Source: Hydractinia symbiolongicarpus
Taxonomy: Eukaryota > Cnidaria > Hydrozoa > Anthoathecata > Hydractiniidae
DNA length: 64,000 nt
Assembly (NCBI RefSeq): GCF_029227915.1
Contig: NC_079882.1
Location: 23,503,001-23,567,000, forward strand
Direction: 5' to 3'
In this document: piece after piece, positions 24,776 to 47,876 of the stretch
Numbering within the stretch: position 1 is the first letter of the stretch
Layout of the letters: the number at the start of each line of letters is the position of its first letter
Made by a program: the position numbers and the translations under genes
Notes under the pieces: model-generated
The model's database searches: none
Told to the model about the DNA's origin: nothing
What the model saw: only the letters and a program-made list of their open reading frames with translations

Positions 24776-26061
24776 GAAAAATATGTTTTTCGGTGCCATG
24801 TTCTTTCTAATTATACGATTTATTTTTCATGTCTCCGAACAGTTTCTCCTCCCCAGCGGCTGCAAGATATTATGTCACGAAAAATTATTCAATTGTCTTT
24901 GGTCAAGTTTAAACTCAACTATTTCATCTCGAAATTCTAATTTCTAACTTCCAAGTATTTTCTCCATTAAAAAGAAAATATTTTTAATAGGTTGATACTA
25001 AATGTCAACAACGTAATTGATTTTCGAAACATATTGTTTTCATCAACTGTTGCGCGTGACGCAACTTAAAGTGTTATGAAAATCAACTTTCTTCATCCAG
25101 TTAGTAATCACGTTTTGTCAATGTAATGAGGATAGGGTTGCTTCCTTAATGTAGTCCAAGAAGCGAGTCCTAATTGGTTTAAGTTTCCCTGGTTGCAAAA
25201 ATAAATAAAGTATTTTGTAAATGTGCGGCGCAGTATGCTTGAAATGATGTAAAAGAACTTGGTTCCCAGGGATTGTAGGGTTAGAAAAAGGAGGAATCCC
25301 GAGGGACAAAACTGGGTGTGCATCTTGAGTAGATTTCCATATTCCGTCTCGATAATAATAGCCGTATTTTGTCTATTTGTCGCTCAAAACAGGGTAATGC
25401 TAAACTACAAATAGCAAATCCGATATAATTTTATCGACTTTGCTGCGACGATAGAACTCTTGTGGATTTTCCATAGGCTAACGACTAGTAATTTTATATT
25501 TCGCTTAAGTTGTCAACTTCCGAGAGCAGCAAAGATAGTTCCTCTTTCTTAGTGTTGTTACCGACATCTTTTCTTGTAGCTTGATGTAAAGGTTGGAAAA
25601 AATTCCCTCTGTAAATAAGTTTAGCGACACGAATTTAGTAAAAATTTGCAAGTGGAATCAATCGACGACGACACTAAATTGCCAATATCTAAACAAAATA
25701 CTAGAAAACAAGGCTTCTCGAAAATTTCGACATATGAAATAAGAAAACCTCGTCACCAGGCCTTGCTAGATTTCTTGTACTGAAACGGAATTTTTTTATT
25801 ACGAAAGCCTAACAAGCCCCGGGGACAAAGTGGAAAATAGGACTGTTGCAATATATAGAAGCAATAAAGTTCACCATCAATGATGGAGAGTGTGTTTTTT
25901 GGATCAGTTACCACTATTTATTAAGACGTAAGTAGTTCGTCCTTCTCTAGCTTCTGATTGGTCTAAAAATCGATGAATCATAGTTATTGTTACGAAGAAA
26001 TGAATAAAACCTGATTATCGTGTCAATTCCAAGCAAACAAAGAAAAATATCTTCCACGAGG
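24776..26061. other. Intergenic, METTL13 to secreted-protein gene
   Basis: Includes the METTL13 3'UTR and the upstream region of the next gene. I see no further open frame with protein-like character. A short segment GCCTAACAAGCCCCGGGGAC near 25810 resembles one arm of the foldback family described elsewhere. Confidence 0.5.
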
Positions 26062-29000
26062 ATGGAAGCTCTCAACATTGGTTATTTACTTGTTATTTTC
26101 TTGTCATGTTGTTATTGCCAAAGTAATGTAATCGAATCTGAAAGGTCATTGAATGAAAAACAAGACGTGAAAGTTTCATCCATTAAACTTGATAAAATTC
26201 TAACTACGCTGTTGTTGGTTCAAAATGATGTTCGTAATTTGAAGCAGAAAGTCAAACTAATAGACACAAAACTTTTTACAGACGAGGAAACGACGTGTAA
26301 ACGCAAAGGTAATATATGTTTTTATAACCTTTTTTTCTGTGTTATAAGGACATGTCGTGAAAGTGCATTAACTGCGTTACCAAGGGGAGAAAAAATTCGT
26401 TCCCCGGACCTTCCTTTTTCTGTTCTTTAATATCACGTTCCTATATCAAAAAAGTGAAAAGAAGCACTTCACGTTAAACGGGATTTCCATTTGAAAAATT
26501 TCAGAGTAAGTAAACGAATTTACCTCTTTCATATTCCGTATTGTCCGTGTAACTGATTAGAACGTCAAGTATTACAAGTCAAATTTTTCTAAGAGATAGG
26601 ATGGGGATGGAAAGAGATTATAAGGGAAATGTTACATGAATTTTTAAAATATTTTATCTTATTATACTAATCCGCGAAAATTTCGCAAAATGAAAAAAAA
26701 TCAAAAAAAATCGCAAAACTTACTTATTAAATTTTTACGAATAAAATAAATACCACAGAAAATGACCACACACATGCTGAGTGTTCCGGTTAAGCGTGTT
26801 TTTTTTACCTAAGCATACACAATTAAAAAAAAAAAAAGAAGTTTTTCCATATTTAAAGTGACGATGTTTAACGTACATTGTAAAACTGCAATTCTAAACC
26901 TGTTGTTAGCTAGAACATTTTAAAAATTAATTTCACCGAAAACTGAAAAAGATGTTGAAATCCAAAAATAAAGCTGCTTTCTTTACATGTCGCACTTTCT
27001 CTACGCCTAATTTTCTGTGGTTCGCCATTTGTTTTTCTATCCTCGTTTACTTTTTGAAAACAAGGAAGGTATTGTCTCATTTGCAGGATTATTTTTAACA
27101 ATATGAATTATATTCTTTAACTTTATTTTTTCCCTAACTTTTTCCTTCCTGCTTGTTTAAAAAATAAAAAACCGCTAAGCTTACACGTGTTAAAAAATCA
27201 ACAGTAGATATATTTTTAACATCTAAAAACATTTTTAGAACGCCTTCGCGATGTTTTTGTTGACACAAACTCATCTATATTTTGGCGGGAAACTTTATTT
27301 TCTTCGTAATGAAATGTGATGTTTTACAAAGTTACAAAATGACGTTGAAAATATGCGTTTTTAAAAACAACAAACCATACAAGACAAAGCTTAAATTTGA
27401 TACGGTTTAACAAATTTTGTTAAAAATCAGAGAAGTCCGTCAATCCAGGTAACAAAACAAACTTTACGAAAAATTCTATTTTTAAAATCAAGTTATCGTC
27501 GAGATGTAATTCTATCGTTACGATATTTCTACCTCCATGCTTATTTTTAGCCTACTTTATCAAAATAAATTAAAATACATACAAATTACATACATGTATA
27601 TATCTATTTCTTGTTTGTTGATATTGCCTATTATTATCAGGTCACTCGCCGAAACGAAGAGATCTCACCTCGGCTGCAAGCAGCCTTTACTTTCATTTTA
27701 GGCTTTGCTATAACTCCAGTAGAAACCCTGGCCACTTATTTAGGGTTTAGGCGCTTATCAGAGGGAGAGGGAGAAAAAATAACTACGATGTTTTAGATGA
27801 CCAGAACAACCTATTTCGCAAATTTTCTGATTCATGGGTGCAACCATGGCAGACTCTTGGATAGATGCTATATATCGTCCTCTTTCCTTTCAACAAATAC
27901 AAATATAATACTAAGATTATCTTTAATATGGGTCTGGTAGGTGCTCGAGTTAAATAGTATTTATATTGTGAAATTGTACTAATTTTTTGATAGTACATTT
28001 ATAATTGTTCGATATTGGAAGGGAAATGATCTTCTGACGCTCATGTCCCCGAATATATTAAAAACTGGATTAAAAAAGAACTGTGCAAAAATTTATTCTT
28101 AGGGATCACTGTGTATAAATATAGTTCTGGTCGTTACATCTATTGACTTAATGACAAACTTCATTATTTTTATTTATCTTTAGTTTATCAAAAAAGTATT
28201 AATCGTCTCACCGATGAAATGTGAGATCTCATAACATCCTGTACTTAACTGATCTAAAAATATAACCACTTCTTAGTTGAAATGTTGCCAATTTATATTC
28301 ATCAATAATTGCTGAGAGGTTTTCCTTAAGAGATCTAATTTGTGTTCCCTTTTTTATTTGCGCTGGGAATTTATTGTTTCTACCAATCAGAATGCAATAA
28401 TAAATAATAGCCAGAGGTATTAATATCCAAACGAGTATTGTATGTACCATAACGCCCCTGCAGGAATTTGTACAATTTAGACTCCCAGTTGCTAACTTGT
28501 TATTTTTCGCTTTCCAGACGAAACAAGAGATTACATCATTCAAAACTGCGGCAATAATACTCAAAATTTCAACACACATTATACAATCGACGGAGATTAC
28601 GGCAAATTTTCTAAACAAGGCTTCTGTCGTGTTATTATACCGAAAACTGTTGACGGGCAAAGTTATAAAATCACAGCAAGACTGTACAATAATATTGGAC
28701 CACAAGGAGTTAACTCTGGATTTCTTGGATTGGCATATAATGTTCAGGATGAATTTAACTTTGATTTTGTTTACCTCAGGTAATAAATACTTTTATATTG
28801 CTGCACTCATTTTAACCTTCAACTTAGACCTAGCTATCGATGCTAAACAACTCACTGTAGCAGTTTTACATGGAAGGGATGATGAAACCAAGAGTATTAT
28901 TTTAGCGATTATTACAAGGTAGAAGCACTAACAATTAGCGGAGATGGTGAAGCAGTAGCGCATTCCGCTTCTATCATAAGGTTCGAGTCCCACTTTGGCG

Positions 29001-32000
29001 CGCTTTAAATGTAGTGTTGTCAATCCATTTGGAACCATCTACTGACTGCTGATTGGTTGAGTAGCAGACAAACAAGTTAGAACAATACTTTACGTATCTT
29101 TGGCGAATTGTAACATAGTTACAGTCGGGTGGAAGGAAGAACCAGCCGTTAGGATGATGGACACTTACAATTTTTAGCGCCGGTTTGAAATTGTTTCAGC
29201 AATATTGTCCTGTCCTTCTTCAAGTTCTTTTTCTAAATGCAGAATCCTAGTTTTAACTGGACAAAATAAATTATTCAAGTTTATTTAATTTCCTAAGATT
29301 AAATAGCATTTTTTCTATATCAGAATTCATCGCCCGGAGACTTGCTTTCGATCAGGTTTCTTGCAAAATGGAAAAGTTATTTGGACCGGTGGAAAATCTG
29401 GAACGTGTCCTGAAGGACCACCTCCTGGAAGAAAGTGGTTCAAAATGCAGGTATAGAGTTGCAAATGAAAGATCTTATAGTAGTAAATGATTCCAGCGCG
29501 CACTTTTTACTTCATGTGAGGTTAACGATTGTAGAGGACACGAATGTACTTCTCTAGTACGTCTTGACCATCCTCGTCCCCAGGGATTTTTGTCTTTTCG
29601 ATATAAGAGAAGACGTATCGTATCAAAAAGGAAAAAATCCCTGGGGACGAGGGTGCGTCTTAACATAACTGAAACGTGTGAATAACAGAGTGCGATTCTT
29701 AAATCTCAAAGTTGCGGATTTGAGCCTAACTTTGTTGTTTGTATTTTTCAGATCTTCGTGCACGAATCAGCTGCAGTTCTCTACCTTAACGGTATTAAAA
29801 CGACCAATTTGACTCCACATTTTCCTACTCTTGGAAGAGGAGGAGTGGTGGTTGCGACTGGTCATCGAAATATTATTCAGTTTAAACATTATGACATCAC
29901 TACGATCAATAAATCAAACTTCAAATTTTTTTCATGTAAATCGTACAACCGAATAGGTAGGAAATCTCAGATATTATGTTAAGCAATATGGATAGAGGTT
30001 ATTACTGTAGACAATAAAAATAAGGGCCATGCCAAATAATTATTCCTTAGTCACGAATTCACTAAACTTACCCTTTGATAGGTTTAACTACAGCTGTAAC
30101 AAGTTACACTTCGTGCTTGTAAAATTCAAATTTAGGGATTTATAGGCTTTTCTTTAATACTTTGGTCCGTATTGGTCTCAAATTTATTTTCGGCGTTTAA
30201 AGAACGGTCGTATATTTTAAAGAGTACATGCATGCAAAAATTAGCGTTATTTGGGCCAGCTTCAAAAGATCAAGGTAAGACTGCATGCATAAACACTTTC
30301 GTTATTTCAGGAGATGACTATTATCTAGCTGAAGGAGAAAAAGGCGAATGGCCTACAGCAGGTTTTTGCCGCGCTTTGTCCAAGACAGCACTAAAACGTG
30401 ATAATTATGCGATTTCGGTGTCCTTGTATAATCAAGCTTTACACTCAAGAAATGATCATGGATTGATGGGTGTCATGTACAATGTGTTGAACGAGTACAA
30501 CTACGATTTTGTGTATTTCAGGTAACATTATTTATTGCTATTAAAAGGACTTTTAGAACAGGCAAAAAGATTTAAACTCCAAAGATTCAGTTGCATGGAA
30601 AATTCTTTTATTCCGTTAAAGGGCCTACAAACCGGTTAAAATTCTCACTTTCCAAATATCCCGCGCACATATTAAAAATCCGGCAAACGCGTTTTGCGCA
30701 ATGAACAGACCAGCTCACTTTGTTCGCTGGTTCAATATTTTTTTCGAAAAGTATATTACAAAGAAATATTTCAGCGAAACTCATTCTAGATGAAAACATG
30801 ACCAAGGCTGGAGAAGATGAAATTCTAGATTAACTATATGTTCGAGTCTGTAAATTACATACATGCCGGAAAAATAGCCATTTTTGTTTCTCGCCGCCAT
30901 CAGCTCGACTTTCGTGTAAGTCACTAAAGTCGAAAACTACCAGCCGTTCCGTAGCCTCTTTAAGAAAGAAAGCAAAAATGGCGTGATAGTTTTCTTAATT
31001 CGCTAATGTTAATACGCAAGCCAATGTATTGAATTATTTTATAGCGAAATTTTCCATTTTTCAGACCAAAATCATATGGAGGGTGTTATACCACTGGATA
31101 TGTACAAAACTCACAATTACATTGGGTTAATTCAAAAGTGGGCTCATGTCCAGGTGGGCCGCTAAAAAAGAATACTTGGATCAACATTACTGTCAATGTA
31201 CGCGGACACAGAGTAACAGTCCTTGCTGACAATAAGCATATTGTCGCATCAACAACGCACTTTCCGCCGACAGCTCGTGGTGGTGTGTTGCTAAGTAACG
31301 GTCGACAAAATGTTGTTGCGTTCCGGCATTTCAATATTATACCCATTAAACCGGATCCTTTTTCTTTCCATAACTGTGCTGAAAAAACAAAAGAAATTGG
31401 TGACTATATTGTGCTGGATGCACAACACGGCAAATGGCCCGAAGCAACCTTTTGCAAGGCTATCAGTAAAAAAGTAACGAGAGGAAAACATTATTTCTTA
31501 TCGTCTGAACTTTTCATTCAAAACACTTTGACTGCTCAAGATTCGAATTATTTTGGATTGATGTTCAACGCTAAAGATGAAAATAATTATGACTTTGTTT
31601 ATCTGACGTAAGTAGAGAGAAAACGTACCGTTTTTTTTTTAATTAATCTTCTGTGTACACAATTCAACTAGTTTCCAAGTTTTGTTAGGTCTATATAGGA
31701 AACGCAAACTGGACACAAGGTTGACAATCATTGTATAAAACTATTGGTAGTAGCAACAGTTATATATTTTTAGACCCCACAAGTACCATGTTTGCTTCAA
31801 AGTTGGATATGTTATTAACAGTCAAATGCAGTGGTCAGGCATAGTAGAAGGCGAATGCCCGGGTGGGAAACCCATGGTTGGATCATGGGCTAAATTAGAA
31901 CTAGCCGTGGGAGGCAGTGACGTCATGATGTATTTGAACGGAAAACATTTGTTTACATACAAGGCACACTACCCAACTATAGGAAGAGGAGGTAACGAAT

Positions 32001-33165
32001 AGGTTTTTATAATGTCGGTTTCATTGCATTGAACTGCACGGTTCATGCAGCAGCTTGTATTTAGACTGCGAGTTTATTTTTGCTTTTTGCAAGTATCTCA
32101 ATTTACTACTGATAATAAGTCAAGATTTGTGGCTAGGAGCAGAACACATGCGCGAGTTTTAATAAATTGTAATATGCGTTTCAGGCGTAATTGTTGGCAA
32201 TGGATTTACAAACGTATTATCATTCAGAAACTTTTTAAACTATAAGACGCAACCATCGCCGTTTTACTTCCGCTCGTGCGGTGAAGGCACACACAATATG
32301 AATGACAGCTTCTTGCTGGACGCGAGTCTACCGAAAACACGTCCTGCAAGTTTTTGCCGTGCCGTCAGTCGAGAATTATTAGCAGAGACGACGTCGATGA
32401 CGTCATATGCTGTCTCGGCTTCGTTCTTCAATGTTGATAGTTGGCAAGGTGCAGATTGGGGGACTTTTGGTTTGATATATAATGCAAAGGATAATGAAAA
32501 TTTCGATTTCTTTCTTCTGAAGTAAGTGCATTTGAATTTTCATTTGCGAACTTTCAGTACTGGTATTTCTTCTAAAATTCCCTTAAACAAAGAATCACTT
32601 TTTTACGTAAATTTAAACATGGGTTTAATGCTGTTGCTTGAAATTATATTGTGATAATGCTTTTTGTTTTGATTTTTAATTTCTCAGCCAAATGTAAGAG
32701 ATAAAGTTGCGCTAAAATAAAATCAACGCAAAAATTCACGTGTATAGGGCATGCAACATTAAGCTGTTATATAAGAAACTCGTCCCTAGTGCTTTTAGGT
32801 CAAAATTCCTAAATGCGGTAAGCATCTTGAGAATGAGGTTGCTTTGATAAAAATTAATTCTAAAATGATCTTCTTTTAGCTTACAAAAAGTGAACGATTG
32901 TTACGAATACGGTTCCTTGTTCAACGGAGCTCCAAAATACAACCGTGATTTCTCAGGAAAGTGTCTCACCGTTCCACCTGCTCGTAAATGGTTTACTTTA
33001 AAAGTTCACGTTAAAAAAGACACTAGTGAAGTTTTAGTCACGTTGAATGGAAAAGAACTTGCGAAGATAAAATCAAGATCACCTTTCGTGGGGAGGGGCG
33101 GAGTCCTTGTTTTAAACGGATCAAAGAATGAAGTGATGTTTAAAGATTTCCGGACCAATATATAA
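26062..33165 (+). CDS. Secreted protein with four tandem lectin-like (jelly-roll-type) repeats
   Basis: Nine exons join in frame: 26062-26308, 28518-28779, 29324-29450, 29752-29956, 30311-30521, 31065-31607, 31774-31991, 32185-32521 and 32880-33165, encoding 811 residues. Residues 1-20 are a signal peptide (MEALNIGYLLVIFLSCCYCQ), followed by a short helical, possibly coiled-coil stretch to residue 82. Four repeats of about 170-180 residues follow. Each has FCR(A/V)(L/I)(S/I), then a G-x-x-Y-N block, (E/D)-x-NFDFVYLR, a Cys-x3-G segment, G-x-CPGG-x-P, a Trp, then V-YLNG, GRGGV and NG-x-N-x-x-F. The pattern resembles concanavalin A-like/LamG-type beta-sandwiches, so extracellular carbohydrate or protein binding is likely, but I cannot name the family and see no catalytic motif. 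There is no membrane anchor. An intron after the YLR block has phase 2 in all four repeats, evidence of internal duplication. Confidence 0.82.
28937..29004 (+). other. Weak tRNA-like sequence in an intron
   Basis: Contains an A-box-like GATGGTGAAGCAGTAG and a B box GGTTCGAGTCC with roughly tRNA spacing. Stem pairing is poor, so this is more likely a SINE head or a decayed tRNA copy than an active gene. Confidence 0.3.
29566..29656. mobile_element. Short foldback element, CCTCGTCCCCAGGG family
   Basis: Arms CCTCGTCCCCAGGGATTTTT (left) and its complement AATCCCTGGGGACGAGG (right) fold into a long hairpin with a short loop. CGTCTT occurs just outside both ends, a possible target duplication. 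Lies in intron 3 of the secreted-protein gene. Confidence 0.75.
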
Positions 33166-34220
33166 TGGCAGCTATTTTACCTACTTGTTGATGCGCTGTT
33201 CATTTGATATATATTTCAATATAACCAGTGTGGAGAGCTCTACGCCATGACATTATCTTTAAAAAGCGCTTATAACAGGCAAAATTTACATCGCAGAAGT
33301 AAAAGAAGTGTACCCTTTTTTCCGGACACGAGGTTGACATCACTCCTACATTGTATATATTTAAAGATCAGTGTAAAAACTTCTCATTTTTATAATTTCA
33401 TTTTAACAACGATGGTTATTTTTCTCACTATTCATGTGTTTACAGGTTCACCGGAGATATAAAAAAGAGTCAACACGCGCTGTGAAGGAGGTTGGTGTTT
33501 CCCAACCCTATTTTGGAGTCTTCTCAATGATTGTGCTTTATATCTCCGATTTCTTATGGTTGTGAATACCTCAAAACTCTGCCCAAACTAAGTTAAAGGG
33601 GTTTCGGGGATGAATAAGCGGACTAGGACGAATAGGGTAAGGTAAAATACAGTCCAGCAGTCCCCCATTTTGGATTTTTGAATCTGCCAGTTATGATTTT
33701 TTAATCAAAACGTAGTTCATCGCAAAACGGCGAAGTGTGAATATTTTTGCATCCATAAAATTCTCAAAGAATTCAACTCAAAGACCACATTTTTCTGCGA
33801 GGATTATTTTATGATCCCTTTTCATCCCTTTATCGAAAATGGTGACAAATGAATTTCTAATTTACTGAGTATACTTTAGCCAATGGAATGTTAGGTGGCA
33901 AAGTTCAGGATGAAATAAATAAATAAAATAAAAAGGAAATTTCCTCTTCCTGAAATCAACGAAACGAGTCGTGTTAATAACAATTACTTTTTTTTATTTT
34001 TTTTTTCATTTGAAATAACACATTACATTGAGGATTTGAAATTAGTACCCCGCAAAACACTTGACAAATAAAAAGCTGTTTAAGAATACGTCTTGTACGT
34101 TAATGTATCATACGTTTTTCGAAAAAGAAACAAAAAATGAAGGAAGCGATCATATAAAATACTATCTGCATATAAAAAATTACGTTCGACAAACAAGTTT
34201 AAAAAATCATATTTTTTACT
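33166..34220. other. Convergent intergenic region
   Basis: Lies between the 3' ends of the plus-strand secreted-protein gene and the minus-strand adenosine kinase gene. It should hold both 3'UTRs. No coding sequence is recognised; a single GGACACGAGGTTGAC stretch near 33323 resembles one arm of the foldback family. Confidence 0.5.
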
Positions 34221-40998
<6,778 letters not shown>

Positions 40999-41204
40999 TT
41001 TCGTTTTATAATCGCTGTCTTTTCTTTAGTAATTTTTAACTATGCTTTTCGCTGTTTAGCACGGTACAACCTATCCGTTCCCAGGCTGAGCCAGACGAAC
41101 AAGTTCTGAGATTTTACATGCTTGTTGGTTGGCAATCCGAATTGATCGGATCAAGTTTCGGGAAGGCAATCGGGAATTTCTCATGCGCAAACTTCCGTCG
41201 TAGC

Positions 41205-41288
41205 CAACCTCGCCCCCAAGGACTGTTAGGCGCTTCATATTTGGACGGCCAAATATAAAAAGCCTAACAGGCCCTGGGGACGAGGTTG
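41205..41288. mobile_element. Short foldback element, CCTCGTCCCCAGGG family
   Basis: 84 bp near-palindrome: arms CAACCTCGCCCCCAAGG and CCCTGGGGACGAGGTTG, continuing through CTGTTAGGC and GCCTAACAG to a small loop. It lies about 200 bp upstream of the ADK start codon. Confidence 0.8.
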
Positions 41289-41900
41289 CGTTGTGGCAGC
41301 AAAAAGTTTTTGAAATTTCATCACTATTTTTTTGTTGAGCGTCGTGTGGGTATATTTTGCTAATAAAATAAGAATAATCTTTTGATCTTTGCAGCAAAAC
41401 TCTGACAACGCGTTTAATTTTCACAGGTTCTGGAGTAAAGCGTTGCGTGTTTACCTATTTTTCAGCAAAAAAAGTAATTTTTTATGGGATTTTTGTGTGT
41501 AAAATAATAAAGTAATGATGATTTTGTCCTTTATAATATCTAAAACATGAACAACGATTAGATTACCTGTCCGAAGAAGTACATCTAAAATAAATGATGA
41601 AAAAAAAAAGAGAAAAGTGATGATGGTGATAAAGTTTAGGTGTGCGTAAAATTTTTTCAAAAAACGTAAAAAAAGAGGATTAAAACAGAGGATGTAACCT
41701 CGTTCTCTGCACCTGCATAATTTGATCCGTTCTTTCCTCTCCTTATTTCAAAAGAACGACAAACTTTTTGCGTTGATGACAATAGCAAGCGCGCCCATCA
41801 ATTCATAACAAAAATTCAAAATCTATTTTGTGTTTCTTATTAGTAATTTTATTACTGAAAGAAATTAAAACACGAATTTTTCGAGGTCTTGCCTTTTGAC

Positions 41901-42035
41901 ATGGAGCCGGTCAAGGAGGTCATGGAGGCTTTGACATCAGACAACAAAACCTGTGGATATTTTTATCAAATAAAACGTTCAGCTACCCAAGGAGGTTTAA
42001 AAAGAGCCTCCTTCAGTTACCAGAGGACTGTATAA
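41901..42035 (+). CDS. Short open frame of unknown status
   Basis: 44 residues from ATG to stop, starting MEPVKEVMEALTSDN, with a more protein-like composition than nearby frames. No domain, no signal peptide, no clear splice sites. It could be a fragment of a decayed gene or chance. Confidence 0.2.
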   Translation: MEPVKEVMEALTSDNKTCGYFYQIKRSATQGGLKRASFSYQRTV

Positions 42036-43197
42036 AAAAAACTACCGAAACAACAACCTTTTGAAACATTTCACGAGGTTTACGGCGTAGTGCGGAGACT
42101 TTTACTTGCTGAGTTTCTGCCCTGAGCCTTTCTTTCCTTGTTATCGAACTCGGAGTACTTTACTTTCTCGTTGACAAATAACTTATCACGGACAACTGAT
42201 CGACATGGGGCAATGTACGAATATAGCCTCAATCCTCCTAATATGCACAAAATAATGACCCGTAAATATATAAAGCGCGAGGAAAAACCTCCTCCCCAGG
42301 GTTTTTTCCCTTTTTGACACCGAGGCTGACGGCGAAATTACCCCTGGTACAGGCTGGTGGGCCAATGTCCATTCCTTTAACCAATCCTACTACGATAAAA
42401 CCAGGTCTTAAAAACCATTAAGATATAAAGTTGTACGTTTGTTATAGCCTTAAAGAAAAAAGCCTTGCAGAGAAGATTTCAAATTTTCAAGCAAAAGTAG
42501 TTACTGACTGATTCTTAGGAGGTTGCAACTAAGGAAACCAACTGCTTCAGGAAGGCTAGAGTCACGTCTACTGTGGAACAGTCCATCCTTGCTGATGCAG
42601 GCGGCCGGTTTAATCTTCAATTAAATTTTCAGTTTAAATTAATTGAAGCAAGCTGGTCCAACATAAGTGCCTGGTGATGTTACCGCTAATCCTCATGTGA
42701 GTTTAGACAACGATGTTATTGCCTCTTGAAATCTCTGTAAGTAACATCACTGACTAACTCCGGGATCCCCAAGCAAGAAGAAGAAAAGGTAGTGAATCAT
42801 TTGATCCAGGTTTTAAAACGCTCTTGACATCGACAGTCGAGTGCGCCCTTAAGAAAATTAAAAGACGGTGTTGTTCAGCGAGCAACTTAAAAACAGACAA
42901 CGCTGGGATCGAGGTTGCCTCAACAGGGCTTTTTTACGCCTATGATATTTTGCCATCCTGTAAAAAGAGTCATAATAGGACAAAGTTGTGCCAGTGGTTA
43001 ATTAATCTTAACGGCATGCATCTTTCCTCTCCCTTTGTGTCATGTTAAGTAAGGACTAAGGAAAACAGTTCCACTTAATGACAACCTCGATCTCAGGACC
43101 TGGTGTCTCATATATTGGACAGCCTATCAATAAGTGCAGCGCCCATAAGACACAAAAAGATCTGGAAACGAGGTTGACCTAACAAATGTTCAGACGA

Positions 43198-43357
43198 AAA
43201 AAGTGTCGAGTTAACGAATATTCGAGTTATCCGAGGTTGCAGTTAACCAGATTTTTTAATAAAGAAACTATTATTGAAAGTTCAAGGAACCCTAGAAAAT
43301 GGTTCGAGATAATGAAAGTTCGAGTTAACCGGTGTTCGAGTTACCAGGTGCTAACTG
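43198..43357. mobile_element. pogo/Tigger-like element end
   Basis: Several copies of TTCGAGTTA, with the right end reading GTTCGAGTTACCAGGTGCTA then ACTG followed by TA. This resembles Tc1/mariner pogo-type termini (CAGTTA...GGTAACTCGAA) at a TA target. The opposite terminus was not found, so it is a fragment or decayed MITE. Confidence 0.5.
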
Positions 43358-43943
43358 TATTTGTTTTCGCACAGCTGCTAGGTTACGTTATCAGGCGAAG
43401 AAAAACATTTACGCAGCATAAATAGTGATAGAATAACAACAACATCGTATTCTGAGAATTGCTATTCACACGATGGCCCATTGTCCCTATCAAAAGCATA
43501 ATTAGCGATCACCATTTTTAAAATAACAAGGAAAACAAGTGCTGTACTTGTGGTAACCGAGGGTTAAATCAATCCCTTCTTAACTTTTGTCCTTGGTTTA
43601 GATTTATTGAACATCGAAAAACAAAGCCTCGATTTCAGTTTATTTTATTTTTTTAAAAGGCATCTGTTATAGAAAACAAAAGGTACATTGTTTAGAATAA
43701 GAAAAAAAAGATTTTCTTGATTCGTGTAGAATTTTAAAAACAAAACTTCATTATCCAACGGTGTTGAGAGGTAGTAACAAGAATTAAATTGTGGAGTAAG
43801 TGACTTCAAGTAGCGAACTTATTAAAAATATATAGACATAAATTAACATTTAATTATGCAATTGTTTTAGATCAAGCGTGATGCATTTTAAAGAAATTTT
43901 GTTGTTATATTAAAACATTTTGGAGAAGGAGAACAACACCATC

Positions 43944-47876
<3,933 letters not shown>

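Larger units (their letters stand above)
40999..43943. other. Intergenic region with foldback and pogo-like remnants
   Basis: Between the ADK start and the first exon of the CD164-like gene. It contains a foldback element (41205-41288), several single arms of the same family (near 42280 and 43080-43180), a pogo/Tigger-like end (43198-43357) and one short open frame (41901-42035). Otherwise nothing is recognised. Confidence 0.5.

Noticed and set aside
28229-28705. 158-codon minus-strand frame
   Set aside because: It is antisense to exon 2 of the secreted-protein gene, which has correct splice sites and repeat homology.
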